The notes under the pieces were generated by a model that was given only the letters and a program-made list of their open reading frames with translations, made no database searches and was not told the DNA's origin. Position numbers and translations under genes: made by a program. A stretch of 64,000 nt of DNA from Luidia sarsii (taxonomy: Eukaryota; Echinodermata; Asteroidea; Paxillosida; Luidiidae), in the NCBI GenBank assembly GCA_949987565.1, contig OX465110.1, positions 1,673,282 through 1,737,281 on the forward strand. The letters are read 5' to 3'. Of this stretch, positions 34,818 through 45,545 are shown piece after piece (position 1 is the stretch's first letter; every line of letters begins with the position of its first letter).

Positions 34818-35247
34818 GGCCGTTCCCACGATGAAAATAATCGCGATTTGAATCAGGATTCAATTTTTTTTTTTTTTCGTGTTCACACAAGCCAAATAAT
34901 CATGTCGCAAATAAACGCGAGCCGATTGCGGTTAGCATGTGGTCGCGCTGTGCAAGCGGGAAAGACAGGACTCGCTGACAAAAGTAAACAAACCCTGTGC
35001 TGCACTTCCTGGCAGTAAGCTGCTGGCAGGAAATGCCATGCTTGCGCAATGCATCATGGGCTTAAAAAAAAGGTGCAATTTGAGCGGAGCGTTCCCACAC
35101 ACATCGCATCGCATTCATTCATCGCATTCAAATCCCACTAATAATCACGTTTATTGTGTCCCCACAGGCAAAAGGAGTAGAGTTTGAATCGCGATTCAAA
35201 TCTCAATCCAAATAATCATGTTCATTTGGTGTAGTGGGAACAGCCCT
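34818..35247. mobile_element. ~430-bp non-autonomous DNA element (GGCCGTTCCCAC ends)
   Basis: The ends GGCCGTTCCCAC and (reverse) GGCTGTTCCCAC form short terminal repeats. Inner parts are rich in GCGATTTGAATC/GATTCAAATCGC inverted strings. A related copy lies at 56.2 kb and fragments at 43.2 and 58.5 kb. Flanking TAA/CTA leaves the target site uncertain. Confidence 0.72.
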
Positions 35248-36384
35248 ATACATGTATTTTAGGGCCCACTTTGTGAGGTCTGTCCTGTGGGCTTTTGTCC
35301 CTGAAGACCCCTTCCCCCACCCCTACAACCAACACTGATGCTGACTCCACATTCTGTAATGTTCCAAGGGGTTGAAAAAGCAGAGAAAATGTGTTTTCTT
35401 TTTCTTTTCTTGGAATTTGCTGTGTGGGCCCGGCCACACGTACCAGATGACAGCCATGCTGGAGACTGACGAAACCAAGTAAATAAATACCAGCGTCAAC
35501 CCTTGCTTGGGACTCAAAGTAGAAGGAAGAAAAAAGCAAAGTTGAGCTTGGTACTAGTTAAATCATAATGAAAACCGTCACCTTGGAGACAGTGATAACA
35601 TGCATGATTTTTGACCTTGCGGGTAATCTGTTATGTGCGGGTGTGGTGGTACTGGTCTACTGGAGAGATTGTGGTCTCTCGTTTGGTTTCAAGCTCAATA
35701 CTAGCGTGTGACCGACTTATTTTTCAGTTATCACCCGATAACTCTGGGAATGTAGCCTTATGTTTTCCTGACGAGTACACACTGCCCAAAACGTGGAGTT
35801 GACCGGATGTGTTGCGTGGTGTCGCCGACAACCTTCCACTTGGTACTTCCATCATGCAAACCTTCAAACCTCATCTAATGTAATGCTGAATGAGCGGCCG
35901 AACATGACACCTGTCCCCCCAAAATGCCATAGCGAATTATAATTTATAATGCACCTGTCAAGTGGCAAAAAAAAAAAACCACCCCAGAACTGAAAGTATT
36001 TGTCTGTGGTCTAGCAAGCATGTACCAACCTGTAACTAGTTCCATATTTTCTGTTTATCAAGTGGAGGTTGATATTCATGTCAAGGATGCTGTGGTAAGA
36101 GCTAGCCTGCTCAACCCCCCCCCCCCCCCTTCAACACCCCACAAGAATGTTGTTGGAGTTCAATGTTCCGGTCTGCAGGAGCACTGCAATCTCAGAGGCA
36201 CCAAAGTTGAGGATCTGCCCAAATATGGGCATGGTTTGGTCTCCTGTCGCCCCCCCCCCTCATCCTTGGAACCCATCCTTACACTCTGAGTTATGAATCC
36301 CACAAAATCCCCCTCCCACTAAAAAGAAATTGAAAACTGCCACCATCCTTTTATCCCTCTGTGAAGATTCCTTGATGTAGATTC
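35248..36384 (+). other. Intron 2 segment with one dispersed repeat
   Basis: Contains a copy of the TTCCACTTGGTACTTCCA repeat at about 35785-35870, an A run at 35968-35979 and C runs near 36115-36129 and 36251-36260. No coding exon is seen. Confidence 0.5.
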
Positions 36385-36920
36385 TTTCTCAAAAGTGACC
36401 TTCCTCAAAAGCGACCTTCCTAAAAAGGCAGGACCTTTCTCAAAGGCAGGACCTTTCTCAAAGGCAGGACCTTTCTCAAAGGCAGGACCTTCCTCAAAGG
36501 CAGGACCTTTCTCAAAGGCAGGACCTTTCTCAAAGGCAGGACCTTTTCTCAAAGGCAGGACCTTTCCTCAAAGGCAGGAACTTTCTCAAAGGCAGGACCT
36601 TTCTCAAGGGCAGGACCTTTCTCAAAGGCAGATCCTAGCAGGACCTTTTTTCAAAGGCAGGATCCTAGCAGGACCTTTCTCAAAGGCAGGACCTAGCAAG
36701 ACCTTTATCAAAGACAGAACCTAGCAGGACCTTTCTCAAAAGCAAGACCTTTCTCAAAGGCAGGACCTTTCTCAAAGGCAGGACCTTTCTCAAAGGCAGG
36801 ACCTTTCTCAAAGGCAGGACCTTTCTCAAAGGCAGGACCTTCCTCAAAGGCAGGATCCTAGCAGGACCTTTCTCAAAGCAGGACCTTTCTCAAAGCAGGA
36901 CCTAGCATGAGCCTTTGAAA
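36385..36920. repeat. 18-bp minisatellite built from the family A core
   Basis: About 536 bp of tandem AGGACCTTTCTCAAAGGC units (18 bp). Several units are longer and keep GATCCTAGCAGGACC, the family A arm sequence, at about 36632, 36661, 36690, 36719, 36854 and 36901. The unit is the tip of the family A hairpin, so the array arose by tandem copying of that element. The minus frame reads as Phe-Glu-Lys-Gly-Pro-Ala repeats, an artefact. Confidence 0.92.
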
Positions 36921-37914
36921 AATAACCCCTCCCCATTTTCATTCAGATGCAAACAACCAATTGTGGATGCCTTTTTTTTCAATTTAAGTCAAACAAACAA
37001 AGGGGGAAAAGAAGGCCTCCTAACAATATTTCATTTTTCACTTGAGTGAACAAAGTTTAGATTTTTCATCTGAATGTCTGCATTTGATTCTTAAGGTCCC
37101 TCCGGAATTTTTGATCCCTTTTTCTAATTTCAGTTGAATGGCCAGCGCATTGCAGTACCCCCCCCCCATGGTTGCAAAGAATTGATTGTCCACCCCACCA
37201 CCCCCTGCCGCTTACCTCCTTGAAAGACATTAACACGTTATGAAATCTGGCCGGCTGTAAAACTTAATCGACAATACCTCGGGGGGTGAAACAAGTATGA
37301 TTCCAATTCTGGGAAAGGTGGCTGGTTCATGTATCTGGAGACCTGACCTACAGTATTTTGACTGCAGTAAAATGAGATAAGGGGCCAAACCGGGACTTTC
37401 CCTGATTTCCCCCCCCCCAAAAAAAAAAAAACTGGTGCCCCGGCCTTAGACAAAAAAGATCACTGGGAGACCCATATAGAAGTCAAGGAAATACACCTGA
37501 ATACCCGAGCACAAAGCATCGATCGATTAAGAGTAATGTCACCCACAGATCTCTAGATGCACAATGTGAGCCCTGTACAGTCTGCGTGTTTCAGTCCATG
37601 GTTGCATCGTCATGGAAACTGGGGGGTGAAAAGAGTGAGATTGACTGCCTAGTTGGCTGGTAGGGGCACATGTTGAGTTGGAAGTGACAGGCTTCTGCAG
37701 AGGCCCACAAACACAACACGGTTCCTCGGGATTTCGCGTTCATGCCAGCGACACATGACGACCTCTTTCTTTTTCAGTGGGTCCTCCACACCCACAGGAC
37801 AGCACCACTTTACCTGGGCCTCCTGGGTCTTCTATACCCGCGGCATCCACTCTCACACTGGACACGATGAGTGGGAGAGATTCTCCACGCTCCAGCTCCA
37901 CTTAACACATTTAA
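36921..37914 (+). other. Intron 2 segment, no gene
   Basis: Unique sequence with C runs near 37159 and a C-run then A-run junction at 37409-37431. No coding exon. Confidence 0.5.
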
Positions 37915-38282
37915 AGGCCCAACACAATTATTGGGAAGATCGGGAAACATTGATGTCCACAGATTTTCTTCTAATTTACACAGTTTGTAGATGGTCATGA
38001 TAGAATCCTCATGTTGAAATCTTATGGTCTGGGATGCTGTACTTTTAAAGAAATCTTCACTCAAACGTTGACAAATAGTTTGACAAAAAAAACATGTAGT
38101 TTACTTGTGAGTAATAAACTATTTCTTACTTTACAGAACAGTGCATAAACACTAACTTTTTTTTCAATTTTCTACTTTCTCAGATTACTATTTGAGCTAA
38201 AACCTTTGCAGTATTTTTTTAAGAATGTTTTATGGTTTAACTGTGGCAATCTTTTAACCTTTACCAATGTTGTATAGGGCCT
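37915..38282. mobile_element. TTAA-site MITE, copy 3
   Basis: 368 bp, beginning AGGCCCAACACAATTATTGG and ending CCAATGTTGTATAGGGCCT. TTAA on the left (37911-37914), a one-base variant ATAA on the right. Closely similar to copy 2 through the interior. Confidence 0.86.
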
Positions 38283-38324
38283 ATAAGCCCCAATGAGAGT
38301 AAGAATCCCATAGGGCATAGTACA

Positions 38325-38455
38325 AATACACTGCCCGAAAATTTGAGTTTTAAACCGGCTTTTTTCAGAGCCACACTCCATCTCGAAAGACATGCTGTGT
38401 GTGGTGTCACCGCAAACCGTCCACTTTGTACTTCCACCTTGCAAAACTTCAATTC
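38325..38455 (+). repeat. Dispersed repeat, TTCCACTTGGTACTTCCACC family
   Basis: Contains CAGAGCCACACTCCATCTCG, then GGTGTCACCGCAAACC and TACTTCCACC. The same order of blocks is seen at 57.5 kb, and an inverted double form at 26.3 kb. Type of element unknown. Confidence 0.65.
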
Positions 38456-38744
38456 ACGTTCATCCTTTTTTGTATCAGTCCGTCTTTGAATAGGACAGTT
38501 CTGCCTATTTCTACAAAACTAGAAGGTATGACATTACACTTCAGAAAGGACCTTCCATGAAAGACAAAGGAAGGGTCTACTGGATTGGATAAAAGTGTCA
38601 GGTTGAGGGCAATGAAATCTACTCAGCTCTTTTAGTGAGTTCGGTGAAAATACGTGTATGTTTACATTTGACTTGGGGGATTTTGAAATGAACTGGCGTG
38701 TTAACTTAAGACTTAGGAGACATTGCAGACCATTCAGAGGACCT

Positions 38745-38800
38745 GGGTTGGATTTCACAAAGCCCTACGATGCATCATAACTCAATTTACGGTGACTCGT
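38745..38800. mobile_element. MITE end running into the assembly gap
   Basis: GGATTTCACAAAGCCCTACGATGCATCATAA matches one end of the element at 58738-58880 (reverse strand). The rest is lost in the gap. Confidence 0.6.
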
Positions 38801-39000
38801 NNNNNNNNNNNNNNNNNNNNNNNNNNNNNNNNNNNNNNNNNNNNNNNNNNNNNNNNNNNNNNNNNNNNNNNNNNNNNNNNNNNNNNNNNNNNNNNNNNNN
38901 NNNNNNNNNNNNNNNNNNNNNNNNNNNNNNNNNNNNNNNNNNNNNNNNNNNNNNNNNNNNNNNNNNNNNNNNNNNNNNNNNNNNNNNNNNNNNNNNNNNN
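38801..39000. other. Assembly gap, 200 Ns
   Basis: Exactly 200 N bases, probably a nominal gap size. It starts inside a repeat element and ends at a G-rich patch. Open frames that cross it have no meaning. Confidence 0.99.
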
Positions 39001-39480
39001 GGGGTGGGTGGGTTGGGAAGCCTACCCTCAAGTTCCCCTAAGGTATTCCTGCTGTCTGGAACACATCGTCTAGCCGGGTTGAGATTGTTGGGTTGATTTT
39101 TTTTTTTTTTTTTTTGGGGGGGGAGGGGCGGTGTTGGAGGTATATCTCCTTTGTGTCTGCCACAGAGGACGTCTGGGCAAAAGTCAATAGCAGAAAAAGA
39201 AATGGGAGTGCACGATGATTTACACATACAGTGGGGGTTGATTGCTGCCACGCGAGTTCATGAGGTAGGGAAGGAGGTTGGGGGTGTAGAGTTGAAGGAG
39301 AGAAGGGGTGGTGAGGGGTCATTTAGGGTAACACTGCTGGCCAGATGTGGAAATCGCCAACCGGGCAATCCCCTCTCCCCCTTCTCTCTCTCCGCTATCT
39401 TATCTTCACTTCTGCTCACAGCTACCTGACCCTACCATCCTTAAACAACCCTGACTTCTCTCCCTCCCTTCCTCTCTCCT
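39001..39480 (+). other. Intron 2 segment after the gap
   Basis: G-rich start, then a T run of 19 followed by a G run (39097-39123). No gene. Confidence 0.55.
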
Positions 39481-40336
39481 TCTCTCATTCTCCCTCTCCC
39501 TCTCCCTCTCCCCCTCCCCTCCCTCTCCCTCTCCCTCTCCCCCTCCATCTTCCTCTCCCTCTCCCTCTCCCTCTCCCTCTCCCTCTCCCTCTCCCTCTCC
39601 CTCTCCCTCTCCCTCTCCCTCTCCCTCTCCCTCTCCCTCTCCCTCTCCCTCTCCCTCTCCCTCTCCCTCTCCCTCTCCCTCTCCCTCTCCCTCTCCCTCT
39701 CCCTCTCCCTCTCCCTCTCCCTCTCCCTCTCCCCCTCCCCCTCCCTCTCCCTCTCCCTCTCCGTCTCCCTCTCCCTCTGCCTCTCCCTCTGCATCTGCCT
39801 CTCCCTCTCCCTCTGCCTCTCCCTCTCCCTCTCCCTCTCCCTCTCCCTCTCCCTCTCCCTCTCCCTCTCCCTCTCCCTCTCCCTCTCCCTCTCCCCCTCC
39901 CTCTCTCACTCACTCTGTCTGTCTCTTTCCCCCTCCCTCTCTCCCTCTCCCTCTCCCTCTCCCTCTCCCTCTCCCCCTCCCCTCCCTCTCCCACTCCCTC
40001 TCCCCCTCCCCCCTCTCCCACTCCCTCTCCCTCTCCCCCTCCCCCCTCTCCCACTCCCTCTCCCTCTCCCCTCCCCTCCCCCTCCTCCTCCCTCTCTCAC
40101 TCACTCTGTCTGTCTCTTTCCCCCTCCCTCTCTGCCTCTCCCTCTCCCTCTCCCTCTCCCTCTCCCTCTCCCTCTCCCTCTCCCTCTCCCTCTCCCCCTC
40201 CCCCCTCTCCACTCCCTCTCCCTCTCCCCCTCCCCCCTCTCCCACTCCCTCTCCCTCTCCCCTCCCCTCCCCCTCCTCCTCCCTCTCTCACTCGCTCTGT
40301 CTGTCTCTTTCCCCCTCCCTCTCTCCCTCTCACTCT
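39481..40336. repeat. CCCTCT hexamer array with a 191-bp higher-order unit
   Basis: Long run of CCCTCT hexamers. A landmark with CTGTCTGTCTCTTTCC begins at 39915, 40106 and 40297, an exact spacing of 191 bp twice. Large blocks have therefore been copied after the simple repeat formed. Reads as Pro-Leu on plus and Glu-Gly, Arg-Gly or Arg-Glu on minus; all artefacts. Confidence 0.94.
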
Positions 40337-41280
40337 CTTTCTGTGACTGCATATTGTGAAACATCTTGGAAAGGCATTGAGGAGAGGGCACAGGAGGGTG
40401 ATAGGCTTCTTGCTATGTAATGGATCCAGCTTCTGTTGGGGACGCTTGGCGGGTATCTGGAGGACACCCCGGATTAGACCGAGTTGTATAAATTAACAGC
40501 CCAACCTCACTGGCACTTGTTTATTTTGTCTTCAAACACGTTGTCCTCCTTCCAAACCCTCATCCCCCCTGATCTTGCAACAGTTAAGCTAGGTAGGGTG
40601 TGGCTCGTTTTTTATTCCCAAAAAAGGATCGACTATTACTGAAATATAATACTGCAGAATCTTAAATATATCATCATCATCATCATTCCCTCGACTGGAT
40701 AGTCGTCGGGGGGATCTGAGCGCAAGAGGCTGACATCTTTTGCCAGGCGGGTCTGTCGAGCACTGCTGTGGTAGTGAAATAAAGACAAATGGTGGATATA
40801 AACCATTCTTCCTATTATTTCATAATTATTTCATAATTGATCTTTGTTTTTAATAAGACTAGTCTCAAGTGTATTTACAACAGAAAGCATGGGTATATAT
40901 GTAAGTTCTAAAAGATAATGATAAAAATGATAGGGTGATATTTACATAGTGCTCAATAAAAGGTTTTCTAAGGGCTGGAAAGAAGAGGCAACTTGAAGGT
41001 CTTAAGAATGGCTGAGTAGGTGGGTTAGTGGGAGTGCTTTTGATACAAGAGTCAATATTATTAGGAAAGAGTGTGTGCTGGAACACTGCTCATGATATAA
41101 GATTGGTGAATAGGTAGAGAAGGCAAGATGACTATGGAGAGTTCGTGTGCAGGGTCACGGGAACGAGGTGAAACTTTTTCTCTCCAGAACGGAGGTTTCT
41201 TGAGGAAGGGCGGCCTGCCGTGGCCGAAGTGGCCACAGGTCCTCGCCAATAAATGCACATATGCACTGTGGACGCGGGTG
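40337..41280 (+). other. Intron 2 segment, no gene
   Basis: AT-rich unique sequence. A CATCATCATCATCATTCCCT string at about 40670 followed by a CTCGACTG block may be a LINE 3' tail, with a loosely similar inverted piece near 53150. No coding exon. Confidence 0.45.
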
Positions 41281-42337
41281 CCCAGGCAAGCAGGGAGCCC
41301 AAGCAAGCAGGAAGCCCAGGCAAGCAGGGAGCCCAGGAAAGCAAGGAGCCCAGGAAAGCAAGGAGCCCAGGCAAGCAGGGAGCTCAGGCAAGCAGGGAGC
41401 CCAGGCAAGCAGGGAGCCCAGGCAAGCAGGGCGCCCAGGCAAGCAGGGAGCCCAGGAAAGCAAGGAGCCCAGGCAAACAGGGAGCCCAGGCAAGCAGGGA
41501 GCCCAGGCAAGCAGGGAGCCCAGAAAAGCAGGGCGCCCAGGAAAGCAGGGAGCCCAGGCAAGCAGGGAGCTCAGGCAAGCAGGGAGCCCAGGCAAGCAGG
41601 GAGCCCAGGCAAGCAGGGAGCCCAGGCAAGCAGGGAGGCAAGGCAAGCAGGGAGCCCAGGCAAGCAGGGAGGCAAGGCAAGCAGGGAGCCCAGGCAAGCA
41701 GGGAGCCCAGGCAAGCAGGGAGCCCAGGCAAGCAGGGAGCCCAGGCAAGCAGGGAGCCCAGAAAAGCAGGGCGCCCAGGAAAGCAGGGAGCCCAGGCAAG
41801 CAGGGAGCTCAGGCAAGCAGGGAGCCCAGGCAAGCAGGGAGCCCAGGCAAGCAGGGAGCCCAGGCAAGCAGGGAGGCAAGGCAAGCAGGGAGCCCAGGCA
41901 AGCAGGGAGGCAAGGCAAGCAGGGAGCCCAGGCAAGCAGGGAGCCCAGGCAAGCAGGGAGCCCAGGCAAGCAGGGAGCCCAGAAAAGCAGGGCGCCCAGG
42001 AAAGCAGGGAGCCCAGGCAAGCAGGGAGCTCAGGCAAGCAGGGAGCCCAGGCAAGCAGGGAGCCCAGGCAAGCAGGGAGCCCAGGCAAGCAGGGAGCCCA
42101 GGCAAGCAGGGAGGCAAGGCAAGCAGGGAGCCCAGGCAAGCAGGGAGCCCAGGCAAGCAGGGAGCCCAGGCAAGCAGGGAGCCCAGGCAAGCAGGGAGCC
42201 CAGGCAAGCAGGGAGCCCAGGCAAGCAGGGCGCCCAGGCAAGCAGGGAGGCAAGGCAAGCAGGGAGCCCAGGCAAGCAGGGAGCTCAGGCAAGCAGGGAG
42301 CCCAGGCAAGCAGGGAGGCAAGGCAAGCAGGGAGCCC
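41281..42337. repeat. 17-bp minisatellite, about 62 units, with higher-order blocks
   Basis: Tandem GCAAGCAGGGAGCCCAG units (17 bp). Variants (AAAGC for CAAGC, GGCGCCC, GGAGCTC, GGAGGCAAG) form blocks. The block with CAGAAAAGCAGGGCGCC starts at 41521, 41759 and 41980, spacings of 238 and 221 bp, which are 14 and 13 units exactly. Because 17 is not a multiple of 3, all three plus frames read the same 17-residue peptide and stay open; minus frames are largely open too. No sign of a real exon. Confidence 0.95.
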
Positions 42338-43643
42338 CCATTGAATGGCTTCAGACGGACTGCCTCCCTCCTCCCCTCCCCCAATCTGCCCTGACGTGAC
42401 CCACTTCAGGGGCACCGAGTGTGGCCTCCCCCCCCCCCTCCCCCTCCCCCTCCTCCCCTCTGGGATCGGCACGAGATGTGGGTCAGGGGGCCGTGCATTC
42501 CCTGGTGCCGAATCATCTTCGAGAGAGCGAGAACGGAGGGAAATTTATGGCCATCGGTGGTCGATGCTCACAAATTTGAGTTTATCGTGCAGGCATCGGA
42601 GCCTTGCGTATGTTTTTCTCGTTCCACTGCCCGGTACTCTTTAACACCTTTCTCTTTTGCTTACAGTCGTCAGACGTTCTTCACAGTTCACAATTAACCC
42701 CTTGCCTTTTTTCCCCCATTCCTCACCTTACCAACCCCCCCCCCCCCGAAAAAAAAATAGCATGGCCTGAGGCTTTGGCCTGCCTTGTCTGACTGTGGCT
42801 ATCTCTAATGTGCAGCCCTATGGCAGCGACTAGGCTGTGTGGCTGCAGCCACTTCCATAGACTCGCACACTATTTGCAGCCACAAAAGAGATTTCGGATT
42901 CGTCCTAAACCATAATTGGAGGAATGAAGTTCCAAACACCCCAACACTCTATGAAATAGTCAAGTAATTAGTATATCATTTCCAATCAATATTTATTTCA
43001 CTATATCTATGAATATTTATATTTTCACTCCTATCTTTTTTTCATCTCGTTTTGTCTGCCTTTGAGAAAGGTCTTGCCAAGATACAAACACCACACACTC
43101 TAACCATTTGATGATTGTTTTCTTCCGAAAGAAGGAATTTTTCTGCACACCCTGTAAACCATTCCCTTAAACCATTCCCTTTGTGATTATTTGGCATGTG
43201 TGGACATGAGCAACAGAAACTTCCATGTTTTTGGAAGCGCGATTCAAATCGTGACTATTTGCACAGTGGGGAACAGCCCTTTTAAGTACTGCATTTTGTG
43301 GGTGACAAACCTTTCACTTCGAGAGCGACAACCTTTTCTTGCCGGGTGCCATAAACTCAGCAAGACCCCAGGGGTCTCATCAGGCCACTGACACCTGAAC
43401 AACTGAAGGCACGCGTACCCTCCATTCCTAATAGAGTTCACAGATTTCCTTTTTTCAATATCTATGTAATTTTTTTTTCATTCTTGATTTTTTTTTCTAA
43501 TCTGAAAGAGGAGAAGCGTACATGGCATTCATGATCAAAATAGAATTCACAGATTTTTTTTTCGTCTTGATTTTTTTTTTTGGGGGGGGGGAGGGGCTTT
43601 GAAGACTGCGAAACTCGTTGTGGCCATCTTGTGTAGAAAGCTG
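42338..43643 (+). other. Intron 2 segment with repeat scraps
   Basis: C runs near 42427-42440 and a C-run then A-run junction at 42735-42757. A decayed family A piece lies at 43053-43087. A fragment of the GGCCGTTCCCAC element (GCGATTCAAATCGTG, GGGGAACAGCCC) lies at about 43232-43280, and a T-run then G-run junction at 43571-43591. No coding exon. Confidence 0.55.
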
Positions 43644-43945
43644 GTGACCCCCCATCCCCATCCAACCCCCTCCCGACCCCCACCAAACCCCCACCAAACC
43701 CGCACCCAATCCCCACCCAACCCCCACCCTACCTCCACCCAACCCCACCCTACCACCACCCAACCCCCACCCAACCCCCACCCTACCCCCACCCAACCCC
43801 ACCCTACCACCAACCAACCCCCACCCTACCACCACCCAACCCCCACCCAACCCCCACCCAACCCCCACCCAACCCCCACCCAACCCCCACCCAACCCCTA
43901 CCAAACCCCCACCCAACCCCCACCCAACCCCCACCCAATCCAATC
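43644..43945. repeat. CCCACCCAA-type C-rich minisatellite
   Basis: About 300 bp of units such as CCCCCACCCAA and CCCCACCCTACC. The plus strand is nearly free of G, so the other strand is a G-rich array of GGGTTGGGTGGG type with many G runs that could form quadruplexes. Poly-Pro/Thr and Gly/Val/Trp frames are artefacts. Confidence 0.92.
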
Positions 43946-44081
43946 CCACCTCCAACAACAACTGACCGAAGACCAGACAGTTGTAGATGCAAAGAAGATG
44001 GCCAAACCACATTTTCTTTTCTTTTTGCAGGGTGCTACAATATTTACTAAAAGTGCACTGACTGGACTCTATCTACATGTA

Positions 44082-44175
44082 GGTCCTACTTGGATCAAAA
44101 ATCAGAACCCCTAATATTTGTTGGATATTTGCTTTTGGGTCATTTTAGTCATTAAGCAGTTTGCAAAATTGTTAC
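44082..44175 (+). mobile_element. Decayed family A arm and tail
   Basis: GTCCTACTTGGATCAAAAATC followed by CCCCTAATATTTGTTGG and the tail with GGTCATTTTAGTCATTAAGC. The match is clear in the tail and worn in the arm. Confidence 0.6.
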
Positions 44176-44684
44176 ACAATACAATGTCTTTATTTGATCA
44201 CATCTGGTCATTTGTGTGACATTTTGGTTCATTGTTTTCAAAGAGTAACCCCCACAAAGAGTATCATTGACTTGGGTTTAGTAACAGGACACAAGGCTAA
44301 GGGTTCGTTTGTCTGGGAGACACTTTCCAGGGCCATGTTTATCATTCCATTCTGATTTGTGGTCTGCTTGGAGCTGTGGGGTGCATTTAATCTCAGCGCC
44401 CCTCAACTACTGTAGACAAAACAACTTGGGATGGCTGGCAAGTTCTGGAGGTCTGTCAGCAGTGGGGAGGGAGAGAGTTTGGCAAGCCTGGATCTGGGCA
44501 AGATAGGAGCCACGGCAACGAACATCTCAGATAAACCAAACTAAAACCCAGTTGTTGGATTAATTTCAGAGATATAATTATTAGATTATCTTACAACAGG
44601 ACACTGGAAAATCTCAGCCCCCCCCCCCCCACTCGAGTATGCAAAATGATGCCACTAATAAACAAACAAAAACAAACTAAAACA
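44176..44684 (+). other. Intron 2 segment, no gene
   Basis: Unique sequence with a C run at about 44619-44630. Nothing else recognised. Confidence 0.5.
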
Positions 44685-44857
44685 ATAGGAGGGCGTGACA
44701 TTTAAATCCTAGGAGGACCTTGCTCCAAGGCAGGAAAAGGTCATCCTAGGATAGGAAGGTCATCCTAGGATAGGAAGGTCCTGCTAGGATCGAAATGTTC
44801 GCATTTTGGTCATTTATAGTCAGTATGCAGTTTGCTACATTTTTGCATATTACTGTA
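44685..44857 (+). mobile_element. Family A element with an internal tandem duplication
   Basis: Left arm (worn), right arm and right tail are present. Between the arms the string AAGGTCATCCTAGGATAGG (19 bp) is repeated in tandem twice, plus a third partial unit that merges into the right arm. This looks like a very short, early minisatellite inside the element. Confidence 0.82.
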
Positions 44858-45114
44858 AAGAAAAACACACCACTCAGATTCTTTTCGGGGATGGTGTGGT
44901 TTAGGGCGGGCTGACATATTGGCACTGCGTTGGCATTGGCATTGGCACAGTTGTCGATCAACTTGCGACCCACGGACAATTTTGGAAGTTTAACACCTGT
45001 TTGGCTTCCTCTCGACATAAAGAGTCCATGAATGGTTTCACCGCAAAGCAGCCAGTCTGTGTTGTGCTTTATCACTGTTAATCACTTTCCATTTTCCAAT
45101 AATTAACTGATTTA

Positions 45115-45545
45115 AGACTTCAATTCAATAACATTTATTTTTTCATACTTCCACAAGGATACACATCAGAATGGATAACGTGAAATAAATAACTATATAA
45201 ATAGTAACAATATGACGAAGTGTTAAACACGAAATTGATATATAAAGAACTTAAATAAAAAAGGTGGGAAGTATAGGGGCTGTTCATATAAGCCAAGGCT
45301 TGTAGAGAACAGCCTTTACAGACAAATTAGACGTAAATACAGGAACAAACAGACAAGAGAACACAAACAAGACGATTAGACTGGGTAATGAAGATGAAAA
45401 AAATTAAACCAAAATAAATACGAGGAGCGATGACAATGAGAGAAACAATATTGAATAGAAAGTTACGAAAGGTTACGAAATTAACTTGAAGAACGAAGGA
45501 TGACTGTCTACTGCTTTGAGGATGACTGTCTACTGCTTTGAGCAT
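45115..45545 (-). mobile_element. LINE 3' end on the minus strand
   Basis: The reverse strand has a T-rich 3'UTR like that of the 14.4-15.06 kb LINE, with TTTGTCTGT strings before a hairpin (45278-45314) and an end with AATAAATG and TTGAATTGAAG. No reverse-transcriptase frame is left, so the copy is heavily 5'-truncated. Confidence 0.6.
45278..45314 (-). other. LINE 3'UTR hairpin, second copy
   Basis: GGCTGTTC (45278-45285) pairs with GAACAGCC (45307-45314). The inner AAGCC/GGCTT stem matches the hairpin at 14865-14904. One outer pair has changed on both sides. Confidence 0.75.

Noticed and set aside
38723..39251. Open frames that run through the N block
   Set aside because: They only stay open because N bases cannot give a stop codon.
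41128..42399. 423-codon open frame with a Gln-Ala-Ser-Arg-Glu-Pro type peptide repeat, like a structural protein
   Set aside because: All three plus frames and most minus frames are open because the DNA is a 17-bp tandem repeat. There are no splice sites or frame preference.
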